Below, one piece after another: positions 8,403 through 14,840 of a stretch of DNA of 42,893 nucleotides. Every line of letters begins with the position of its first letter. Within the stretch, counting starts at the first letter, position 1. The DNA is from Eubacteriales bacterium (GTDB lineage Bacteria > Bacillota > Clostridia > Tissierellales > Dethiosulfatibacteraceae): assembly GCA_030694905.1 (NCBI GenBank), contig JAUYTY010000023.1:1-42893 (forward strand). The letters are read 5' to 3'. A model generated the notes under the pieces. The model worked only from the letters and a program-made list of their open reading frames with translations, was not told where the DNA came from and did not search any database. The position numbers were made by a program, and so were the translations under genes.

Positions 8403-9374
8403 ATGGCTTTAGCGGTATTGAAATTTGGCGGAACATCATTGTCAACAGAAGTGAAAAGAGAATATGTCTATGAAAAAATTATCAGTTACAAAAAAAATTA
8501 CGATCATATTGTGGTGGTCGTATCAGCTCAGGGTAGAGAGGGAGATCCCTATGCAACAGATACATTGATCAATCTGATTGACGATCAATCCGGGAAATCC
8601 AATAAAAGAGAAATTGACATGATCTATTCCTGTGGTGAAATCATTACTGCCTCTATTGTGGCTTCAGGACTATGCGCTAAAGGTCACCATTCAATCAGCA
8701 TGACCGGTTGGCAGGCAGGTATAATGACAGACGTCAATCATTTTGACGCTGATATATTGAGCATTAACACCAAATCGATCAGGAAACAACTAAGCTTGGG
8801 AAAAATCATTGTGGTTGCGGGATCTCAAGGACTGACGCATAACGGGGATATCAGCACGCTTGGAAGAGGTGGAAGCGATACAACGGCTGTCGCGTTGGGA
8901 AGCGCTTTAAAGGCAGAAGCTACAATTATTTATACCGATGTTGAAGGAATCATGACTGCTGATCCAAAACTGATTGATACAGCAATAGTGATCGAGAAAG
9001 CTGATTTTGAGTTTTGTAGAGAATATTCTGATTGCGGGGCAAAGGTCATTCACAATAAGGCGGCCAGACTTGCGCAACAGATGAAATGCAACAACCTGTA
9101 CATCAGATCCACATTCCTTGACAGCCAAGGCACAAAAATCACGAATCAGAAAGGAAAAGTGTTTGGAGTAGCTTGCGATTCAAATGAAAGGAATGTGACA
9201 ATTGTTCACACCTATCCGGCTAAATCTTATGAGAACAAGCTGGCTTCAATAGTCAAAAGGCATGAAGCGGTGGACATCAGATCATTCAATAAGTTGTTCA
9301 GATTCAATTTGCCTGAAGAAAACTTCAGATTCTCGTTGAAAGAAATACACAACGAGTTACTTGGTCTTTTATAG
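8403..9374 (+). CDS. Aspartate kinase, short form
   Basis: Phosphorylates aspartate, the first step toward homoserine, methionine, threonine and lysine. The kinase signature KFGGTS is at residues 7-12, and the amino-acid kinase core continues through SMTGWQAGI and the GRGGSDTTA segment to about residue 235. The protein has only 323 residues, against roughly 400-450 for the usual single-function enzymes with two ACT domains. The ~85 C-terminal residues leave room for at most one, diverged, ACT unit, so feedback inhibition may be weak or absent. The SAM riboswitch in its leader suggests that this isozyme is devoted to methionine synthesis and controlled at the RNA level. RBS is GGAGG before ATG 8403. 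Confidence 0.88.
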   Translation: MALAVLKFGGTSLSTEVKREYVYEKIISYKKNYDHIVVVVSAQGREGDPYATDTLINLIDDQSGKSNKREIDMIYSCGEIITASIVASGLCAKGHHSISMTGWQAGIMTDVNHFDADILSINTKSIRKQLSLGKIIVVAGSQGLTHNGDISTLGRGGSDTTAVALGSALKAEATIIYTDVEGIMTADPKLIDTAIVIEKADFEFCREYSDCGAKVIHNKAARLAQQMKCNNLYIRSTFLDSQGTKITNQKGKVFGVACDSNERNVTIVHTYPAKSYENKLASIVKRHEAVDIRSFNKLFRFNLPEENFRFSLKEIHNELLGLL

Positions 9375-9381
9375 TAAAAAC

Positions 9382-9409
9382 CCCCCATCCACAAATTTGC
9401 TGATGGGGG
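9382..9409 (-). terminator. Terminator of the degV operon
   Basis: Stem CCCCCATC (9382-9389) / GATGGGGG (9402-9409). Read on the minus strand it is followed by GTTTTTAC, so it terminates the leftward degV unit. The plus strand lacks a T run. Confidence 0.8.
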
Positions 9410-9427
9410 CTGTTGAATATACAAAAT

Positions 9428-10273
9428 CTAGTCGATTGCGCAGAATATTACACCGCCACATCCCGGTCCGGAATGGGTGCCGACGACGCTGCCGATTTGT
9501 GCCTGAATAACTTCTTTCACCTTGAAGTTTTCGAGAAGTGTGTCCTTTATCTTTCCTCCAAATTCAGGATCATTGGAATTTAAGACAAATACGGTTTTAT
9601 TAGTCAAATCGTATCCACCTTCTTTGATCCAGTCCATAACCCATTTGACTGCCTTGGCCTTGCCTCTTGCCTTGTGTATGGTTTCAACCACACCGTTTTC
9701 AATTTTGATGATTGGCTTAAGATTCAAAAGACTGCCTGCAGCGCCTTGTGTTTTGGAGAGTCTTCCACCTTTTACCAGATACTTGAGGGTGTCAATTATG
9801 ATGGCGGATTTCATGTTTTCAGACATGGGTTGTATTCTTTCAAGTATATCTTTCACAGATGAACCTGTTTGAATCATTTTAGCAGCCTCAATCAGCATCA
9901 GGCCTGTCATGGCATTGACGCCTCTTGAATCGAAAATATGTATCTTGTCGGATCCGATGGTATCCTTGGCTATGGAAGCTGAAGAGAAAGTGCCGCTTAA
10001 CTCCTTGGCGATAAAAATTCCCAGAACCTCATGACCATCATCCAACAACTTTTGAAAAACCTCAATGAATTCTCCCGGATTAACCTGAGAGGTTGTAGGC
10101 ATTTCTTTTGCAGTTACCAGTTTTTCGTAGAACTCTTCAGGTTTGAGTTCAATTCCGTCGAGATAAGATCTTTCTGTAAAATTTACACTTAAGGGTACAA
10201 CTTTTATTCCAAGTTTTTCGACCAGTTCCTTTGGTAAATCACTGGTGCTGTCAGTTACTAGTTTGATTGACAT
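9428..10273 (-). CDS. DegV family fatty-acid-binding protein (FakB-like)
   Basis: A 281-residue DegV protein. The N-terminus MSIKLVTDSTSDLP carries the family's fatty-acid carboxylate-binding segment, and KGGRLSKTQG and the GTHSGPGCGG C-terminal motif are typical. Proteins of this family (FakB) hold an exogenous or recycled fatty acid while FakA phosphorylates it for phospholipid synthesis; no fakA is in the window. RBS GGAGG is 5 bases upstream of the ATG. It is read 29 bases downstream of a FabT-like repressor gene, which supports a role in fatty-acid handling. Which fatty acid it prefers cannot be read from the sequence. Confidence 0.9.
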   Translation of the reverse strand: MSIKLVTDSTSDLPKELVEKLGIKVVPLSVNFTERSYLDGIELKPEEFYEKLVTAKEMPTTSQVNPGEFIEVFQKLLDDGHEVLGIFIAKELSGTFSSASIAKDTIGSDKIHIFDSRGVNAMTGLMLIEAAKMIQTGSSVKDILERIQPMSENMKSAIIIDTLKYLVKGGRLSKTQGAAGSLLNLKPIIKIENGVVETIHKARGKAKAVKWVMDWIKEGGYDLTNKTVFVLNSNDPEFGGKIKDTLLENFKVKEVIQAQIGSVVGTHSGPGCGGVIFCAID

Positions 10274-10302
10274 AACAATCCTCCACTTAATTTTAGTTTG
10301 AT

Positions 10303-10749
10303 TTAGAATTTATATTTTTGTTTAAAATAACTATCAACATTAAACAGTGCCTTTATCAGCACCTCTTCCTGTTCAGGTTTGAGGTCAGTCAATGTATGAT
10401 CGACCATTTCCTGGTGGAACAGTTCGTGTTCCGCATAGGCCTTTTCACCCTTTTCAGTGAGGGTTATCACAACCTGCCGCTTGTCTTCAGGTGAGCGGTA
10501 TCGCTTAACATATCCTTTTTTAACAAGATTGTCTATTCCTATTGTTAGGGTTCCGGAGGTTATCTTTAGATCCTTGGCTGTTTCTGACATTGTACGTTCT
10601 GTCTTGCTCCCTATATTTTCTATGATGTGAAATTCAGTCATGGTTAAATCCTTGAATGCATGTCTGCATAAATACTTCTCTTCGATTTTGAGGATATCAT
10701 TGAACAGCTTCACGAGGATTCTGTTTAATGACTCACGGTTATTATTCAT
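10303..10749 (-). CDS. MarR family regulator, FabT-like
   Basis: A 148-residue winged-helix regulator. The start was chosen at ATG 10749, preceded by GGTGG; a longer form starting at 10794 would run through the operator repeats and is unlikely. The sequence resembles streptococcal FabT, the repressor of fatty-acid synthesis genes, especially across the N-terminal helix (FNDILKIEEKYL then FKDLTMTEFH) and the recognition helix region (SGTLTIGIDNLVKKGYV). Two copies of a FabT-type palindrome sit in its leader, so it probably represses its own operon, with acyl-ACP as co-repressor in the FabT model (inference). The downstream gene is degV/fakB. A generic MarR repressor of unknown ligand is the alternative. 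Confidence 0.8.
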   Translation of the reverse strand: MNNNRESLNRILVKLFNDILKIEEKYLCRHAFKDLTMTEFHIIENIGSKTERTMSETAKDLKITSGTLTIGIDNLVKKGYVKRYRSPEDKRQVVITLTEKGEKAYAEHELFHQEMVDHTLTDLKPEQEEVLIKALFNVDSYFKQKYKF

Positions 10750-10766
10750 CTTACCACCTAGAATTA

Positions 10767-10796
10767 CTTTGATAGTCAAAGCTTTGATAATCAAAG
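10767..10796 (-). promoter_or_regulatory. Two abutting FabT-type operators
   Basis: CTTTGATAGTCAAAG (10767-10781) and CTTTGATAATCAAAG (10782-10796) are adjacent 15-bp palindromes with identical 6-bp arms, located 18 bases before the regulator's ATG. They match the TTTGAnnnTCAAA type of site known for FabT. Confidence 0.75.
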
Positions 10797-10950
10797 TATA
10801 TACATTTTGATTTTGGTTGTCAATGAACTGCGATTTTATTAATGAAATCTTAATAATTATCTAATAGATATCAAATGATAGTATTTTACAATAGCATTAT
10901 CAGATGAATTATTTCATGTTCATATACAATTTATGGAAGGAGGAAATGAA

Positions 10951-11181
10951 ATGCCACAAGTTATTGGATTTGTACTGGCCATATTGTTTTTTGGGATAGC
11001 CGTTAAAATAAGTTTTTTTGTACTGAGAGTGGTCTTCGGGTTATTGGGTTTCATCATTATGATGACTGTTTTTCCCGTTATCATGCTGCCTTTCCTGGCC
11101 CTATTCAGCCTATTGAGTTTTCTAATTGTACCGTTGCTTGTCATAGGAGGAGTAATCCTGGTTCTGAAGCTGATCTTTTAG
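10951..11181 (+). CDS. Small hydrophobic membrane protein
   Basis: A 76-residue, almost wholly hydrophobic protein with two or three predicted membrane spans. The start at ATG 10951 has AAGGAGG 7 bases upstream; an in-frame ATG at 10933 lies before that ribosome site and is less likely. I do not recognise the family, and no motif suggests a function. It is a lone gene between the divergent fabT-like operon and the histidine region, followed by a terminator-like hairpin. Confidence 0.65.
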   Translation: MPQVIGFVLAILFFGIAVKISFFVLRVVFGLLGFIIMMTVFPVIMLPFLALFSLLSFLIVPLLVIGGVILVLKLIF

Positions 11182-11197
11182 GATAATCATCTAAAAT

Positions 11198-11212
11198 GTA
11201 TAAATTTTATAC
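11198..11212. promoter_or_regulatory. Palindromic upstream activating site (UAS) of the fchA-ftcD operon
   Basis: GTATAAATTTTATAC, a perfect 7+1+7 palindrome, identical to the site at 14629 and one base from the site at 14694. It lies 184 bp before the sigma-54 promoter of fchA; the 110-bp repeat copy 3 lies between. Probably bound by the activator encoded at 12916-14568. Confidence 0.7.
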
Positions 11213-11247
11213 ACCTATCGATCAAAATGTAAATATCATCCCTCCCT

Positions 11248-11273
11248 ACCGTCTGTTAAAGGCGGTTTTTTTT
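11248..11273 (+). terminator. Probable terminator of the small membrane protein gene
   Basis: Short stem ACCGTC/GGCGGT (11248-11253, 11261-11266), then eight T residues running into repeat copy 3. Confidence 0.6.
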
Positions 11274-11274
11274 G

Positions 11275-11384
11275 ATCCGATGACTAACAGTGCTAAGATT
11301 CCCACTTATCAACTGAATCCAAGAACCCTGTTGATAAGTGGAAGATAAGCACTGTAGAGTCCCTGGATAACGGTTTCTAAGGTT
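11275..11384 (+). repeat. Dispersed repeat, copy 3 (rearranged)
   Basis: Starts ATCCGATGACTAACAGTGCT. The 3' segment normally found at the right end (CTGAATCCAAGAACCCTGTTGAT) is here placed inside the loop of hairpin 1, so that CCACTTATCAAC pairs with GTTGATAAGTGG. The conserved block GGATAACGGTTTCTAAGG follows and the copy then stops. All parts of the family except the inner arms of hairpin 2 are present but in a different order. Confidence 0.8.
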
Positions 11385-11396
11385 GATTAAGGAAAC

Positions 11397-11411
11397 TGGC
11401 ACAATAATTGC
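11397..11411 (+). promoter_or_regulatory. Sigma-54 (-24/-12) promoter of fchA-ftcD
   Basis: TGGCAC (11397-11402), 5-bp spacer, TTGC (11408-11411), then T: an exact match to the sigma-54 consensus, 45 bases before the fchA ATG. Confidence 0.88.
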
Positions 11412-11456
11412 TATAATGTAAATAGGCTAAATATTAAACATCAAAGGAGTGATTAT

Positions 11457-12035
11457 ATGACAGGGAACGATATGTTGGCAAAAATTATTGATTCTGACAA
11501 CACAACAGTCGGAGGAGGTGCATCATCAGCTCTGGCAGGTGCAATGGCAGCTGGAATGATTGCCATGGTTTCTAAATTGTCGGTTAAAAAAGACTATGGC
11601 CTTCCCGTGGAAGAACATATGAGCATTGCCGCTGAATTGGATGGTTTGGCGATGTGTTTATTGGATGGGAGCAAGAGAGACGAAGAGGCTTTTTTAGCGC
11701 TGGTTTCTGCCTACAGAATGCCCAAAAGCAATGATGAAGAAAAGAGAACGAGGGCAGAAGCCATCCATCAGGGAAGTGTTTTTGCATCAAATGTGCCAAA
11801 AGAAAACGGGTTAATGTGCCTGAAAGCATACGAACTGGGACTGGCTATAGTGGGCAAGTCAAACCCTAATGCCGGGTCAGACCTGCTGATAGCATTGGAA
11901 TTGGCTAAGACAGGTGTCTTTGGATGTGCATTGAATATCAGGGCAAACTTCCCCGGCATAAGGGATGAAAAGGTGATTAAGGAATTTGAAAAAGTTCTTA
12001 GAACATTAGAACAGTTCGGAGGTAGAAAATCATGA
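11457..12035 (+). CDS. fchA: Formimidoyl-THF cyclodeaminase / methenyl-THF cyclohydrolase
   Basis: A 192-residue member of the cyclodeaminase/cyclohydrolase family, alone rather than fused to the transferase as in animals. The N-terminal segment TVGGGASSALAGAMAAGM is diagnostic. In histidine breakdown it would release ammonia from 5-formimidoyl-THF to give 5,10-methenyl-THF; in other Clostridia FchA acts as the cyclohydrolase, and the two activities are hard to tell apart by sequence. Co-transcription with ftcD (ATGA overlap at 12032-12035) and the hut-type promoter favour the histidine role. RBS AAGGAG lies before ATG 11457. Confidence 0.9.
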   Translation: MTGNDMLAKIIDSDNTTVGGGASSALAGAMAAGMIAMVSKLSVKKDYGLPVEEHMSIAAELDGLAMCLLDGSKRDEEAFLALVSAYRMPKSNDEEKRTRAEAIHQGSVFASNVPKENGLMCLKAYELGLAIVGKSNPNAGSDLLIALELAKTGVFGCALNIRANFPGIRDEKVIKEFEKVLRTLEQFGGRKS

Positions 12036-12904
12036 AAAGATTATTGGCGGAAGTAAACATCAGCGAGGGCAGAGACCATGGACTTATCAATCTGGTACAA
12101 AAGGCGTTGGCACAGAATGAGGTGGAAATAATCGACGTGGATTCTGAGCCTAATCACAACAGAACCGTATTCACATATATAGGTGCGCCGGGAGCTGTGC
12201 TCCAAGGCACAAAGGATCTGACCGCCAAAGCCATTGAGCTTATCGATATGACAATGCATACTGGAAGCCATCCCAGAATGGGAGCTGTTGACGTGGTTCC
12301 ATTTATCCCGATTAAGGATATGACTATAGAAGAAACTGTTGAGATATCAAGAGAATTTGGAAAATTTCTGGGAAGCCTTGGCGTGCCTGTCTATTACTAT
12401 GAAGATGCCGCAACCCGACCGGAAAGAGCCAATCTTGTCAGCATCAGGAAAGGTCAATATGAAGCATTATCAGAAAAAATGAAACATGAGGAATGGCGAC
12501 CGGATGAAGGGCCTTTTGAGTTCGTTCCAAAAAGCGGAGCAACTGTGACAGGTGTCAGATTTCCGCTTATAGCCTTCAATGTCAACCTGAGAACAGATGA
12601 TATCGAGTTGGGCAAGAAAATTGTGAAGGCGGTGAGAGGCGCAACAGGCGGATACCAATTCGTCAGGGCTATAGCATTGCCAATTGAAGAATCCAAAATG
12701 ATTCAAATCTCCATGAATCTGACCAATTATGCCAAAACACCTATACATCGGGTTTTTGAAACTGTCAAATCAGAAGCCATGAGCTATGGTGTTCAGGTTG
12801 CGGGAACAGAGCTAGTGGGTCCAGTTCCTTTGGATGCTTTGAAAGATGTATTGGATCACTATCTGCAAGCCCATCATTTCTCAATGGAGCAGATTTACAT
12901 ATAG
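12032..12904 (+). CDS. ftcD: Glutamate formimidoyltransferase
   Basis: A 290-residue cytoplasmic enzyme that moves the formimino group of N-formiminoglutamate, the product of HutI, to tetrahydrofolate and frees glutamate. The start region (LLAEVNISEGRD), SHPRMGAVDVVPFIP and NVNLRTDD segments are those of the formiminotransferase N- and C-subdomains. The length matches the single-domain bacterial form. It overlaps fchA by 4 bp, so the two last steps of the pathway are made together. It ends 11 bases from the convergent activator gene, without an obvious terminator between them. Confidence 0.93.
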   Translation: MKRLLAEVNISEGRDHGLINLVQKALAQNEVEIIDVDSEPNHNRTVFTYIGAPGAVLQGTKDLTAKAIELIDMTMHTGSHPRMGAVDVVPFIPIKDMTIEETVEISREFGKFLGSLGVPVYYYEDAATRPERANLVSIRKGQYEALSEKMKHEEWRPDEGPFEFVPKSGATVTGVRFPLIAFNVNLRTDDIELGKKIVKAVRGATGGYQFVRAIALPIEESKMIQISMNLTNYAKTPIHRVFETVKSEAMSYGVQVAGTELVGPVPLDALKDVLDHYLQAHHFSMEQIYI

Positions 12905-12915
12905 CCTAAGGTGTT

Positions 12916-14568
12916 TTATGTCCAAAAATCCTTATCTTTTGTGATAGCAAGCCTCTTGATGCGGTAGATCAGGCTTTGCCTTATGATGCCCAGATAGGAT
13001 GAGGTTTTGGTGATATTCCAGTTAAACCGGTTGAGTGCTTCAACGATTATTTTTCTTTCCGCCTCATTGAGAGTTTCCGGCAATGATCCTGCATCTTTGC
13101 GGGTCCTATTCTCCTCTTTTATAAGCTTGCTTTTTAGGTAATTTGGCAAATGGGAGCTGTTGAGTTCAGACTCGCCTGTTTCAGCATTGATTATTAGATT
13201 CTCTATAACATGCTCCAGCTCCCTGACATTGCCCGGCCAGACATAATCATAAAGCAACGCTCTCAGATCGTTGGCATAGCCCTTAACGTGTTTATCCAAG
13301 ATCTCATTGTATTTACTGATAAAAAAGTTAGTCAGAAAAACAATGTCCTCCGGACGCTCTCTCAGAGGCGGAATGAAAAGGCATAATCTAGAGATTCTAA
13401 AATAGAGGTCCTGTCGCAGTCTGCCCTCATTGAGGAGTGTTTCAGGATCTTCGTTGATAGCGCATATGATTCTACACTCCACATCCTTATTCTTCAATCC
13501 ACCGACTTTCCTGAATTTTTTTTCCTGAAATACCCTTAGGAGCTTGGTTTGCATGTAGATTGGCAGGGAATTGAGCTCATCCAGAAACAGGGTTCCCTTT
13601 CCCACTTCCTCCAGATAGCCATCCTGATCGGTAGAGCCTGTAAAAGAGCCTTTTGTGGTTCCAAAGAGTGTGCTTTCAAGGAGATTCTCGGGCAAGGCCG
13701 CACAGTTGACCGCGAAAAATTTTTCCTTATTATGCTTGCTCATGTTATGGATGCTTTGAGCGAACATTTCTTTGCCGACGCCGGTCTCGCCTATAATCAG
13801 CAGATTGCCGTCAATAAGCGACATTCTCTCTGCTTCTTTTATGGTGTTGGTCATGGCAGGACTGTTTCCTTTTATGTCGTCAAAGGTGTAAAAAGTACCG
13901 TTATTGAAGGTCTTGGTGTTGGCTTTGCTTTTGAGCTTTCGTTTCAGCTCTAGGGTTTCTGAGAGAAGCTCCAACAGCTTTGATTCGTTTTTACTGACAG
14001 AGAACACAGACAGAGTCTGGTTGTCTTGTATTACAGGATAGGTGGAATAGGATAGATATTTCTCGGACTGTCCGTTTTTCACATGAGATTTGTACTCATT
14101 GATGATAGGCTTTTGGCTCTTGAGTACCTGACGGTGCTCTGACATTTCGGGTGCTTCGTATTGATAGACCTCCCACAGGTATTTTCCAATGCAGTTCTCT
14201 CTTACCAGTCCCTCAAGCTTTTCCTGAGCAGGATTGTAGAGAATGATTCTGCCGTTCTTATCGCTCATCAAAATCCCATCATCAAGCTTATCAAAGATGG
14301 CCTCATAACAATATGTCTTTTCTTCAAGACGCTTAAGATAGTCCACATCCTGAAGCTCAATAATCTCATATTTCTTGTCTGAGACGGCAACAAAAGACCT
14401 GTGGACCCTATAAATGTGGCTACCCTGATTAAACTCTTCACTTTTGCCGATAATTTCTAAAAGATTGACTGAGCTGTTGATTTGATCAGCCTGATGGTTG
14501 GTGTATATTACTTTGATGCCTTCAAGGATTATGATAGGACAACTTAGCCCATCAAACATTTCGAGCAT
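12916..14568 (-). CDS. Sigma-54-dependent activator of histidine utilisation (PAS-AAA+-Fis)
   Basis: A 550-residue enhancer-binding protein. Residues ~84-195 look like a PAS sensor domain preceded by a less clear N-terminal domain; there is no phosphoacceptor domain. The AAA+ core has Walker A GETGVGKE (260-267), the sigma-54 contact loop GSFTGS (307-312; consensus GAFTGA) and Walker B GTLFLDEL (325-332). The C-terminus is a Fis-type helix-turn-helix (NITKTSSYLGIIRQSLIYRI). It sits between the two hut transcription units, both with -24/-12 promoters and a shared palindrome, so it most likely activates both in response to histidine or urocanate (inference). RBS GGAGGTGATGCC is strong. A site of the same palindrome near its own promoter suggests autoregulation. 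Confidence 0.9.
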   Translation of the reverse strand: MLEMFDGLSCPIIILEGIKVIYTNHQADQINSSVNLLEIIGKSEEFNQGSHIYRVHRSFVAVSDKKYEIIELQDVDYLKRLEEKTYCYEAIFDKLDDGILMSDKNGRIILYNPAQEKLEGLVRENCIGKYLWEVYQYEAPEMSEHRQVLKSQKPIINEYKSHVKNGQSEKYLSYSTYPVIQDNQTLSVFSVSKNESKLLELLSETLELKRKLKSKANTKTFNNGTFYTFDDIKGNSPAMTNTIKEAERMSLIDGNLLIIGETGVGKEMFAQSIHNMSKHNKEKFFAVNCAALPENLLESTLFGTTKGSFTGSTDQDGYLEEVGKGTLFLDELNSLPIYMQTKLLRVFQEKKFRKVGGLKNKDVECRIICAINEDPETLLNEGRLRQDLYFRISRLCLFIPPLRERPEDIVFLTNFFISKYNEILDKHVKGYANDLRALLYDYVWPGNVRELEHVIENLIINAETGESELNSSHLPNYLKSKLIKEENRTRKDAGSLPETLNEAERKIIVEALNRFNWNITKTSSYLGIIRQSLIYRIKRLAITKDKDFWT

Positions 14569-14590
14569 GGCATCACCTCCGTTTTAAGTC

Positions 14591-14620
14591 ATTATATCAC
14601 GATGAATTAAAGCCTGACAA
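14591..14620 (-). promoter_or_regulatory. Sigma-A type promoter of the hut activator gene
   Basis: On the minus strand, TTGTCA (14620-14615), an 18-bp spacer, and TATAAT (14596-14591), 22 bases before the activator ATG. The UAS palindrome at 14629 lies just behind the -35. Confidence 0.65.
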
Positions 14621-14628
14621 GATGAATA

Positions 14629-14643
14629 GTATAAATTTTATAC
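14629..14643. promoter_or_regulatory. Palindromic UAS, distal hutU copy
   Basis: GTATAAATTTTATAC, identical to the site at 11198. It lies 136 bp before the hutU sigma-54 promoter and 8 bp behind the activator's own -35. Confidence 0.72.
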
Positions 14644-14693
14644 ATCAATTTAAAGCATAGATCCTTTTATTTCAGGCTTTAGATAATATAATA

Positions 14694-14708
14694 GTATAAA
14701 ATTTATAC
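14694..14708. promoter_or_regulatory. Palindromic UAS, proximal hutU copy
   Basis: GTATAAAATTTATAC, differing from the others only at the central base. It lies 71 bp before the hutU -24 element and 65 bp from the distal copy (centre to centre), about six helical turns, so two activator dimers could bind on the same face. Confidence 0.75.
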
Positions 14709-14779
14709 AATGTATCAGGAAATTTGGAGAACCGATTTTCAGAACCCTTGAAACAGCATACTTTGAACGATTGAAAGAT

Positions 14780-14794
14780 TGGCACGCTTATTGC
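14780..14794 (+). promoter_or_regulatory. Sigma-54 (-24/-12) promoter of hutUHI
   Basis: TGGCAC (14780-14785), GCTTA, TTGC (14791-14794), then TTT: an exact consensus match, 46 bases before the hutU ATG, almost the same distance as at fchA. Confidence 0.9.
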
Positions 14795-14840
14795 TTTATA
14801 TAGGTTCAAATACTATGCAACCTAAAATGGGAGGATAAAA

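Noticed and set aside
8403-9374. The aspartate kinase gene as a frameshifted or truncated pseudogene
   Set aside because: The frame is intact with a proper ribosome site and riboswitch, and no continuation of ACT sequence is seen in other frames before the terminator.
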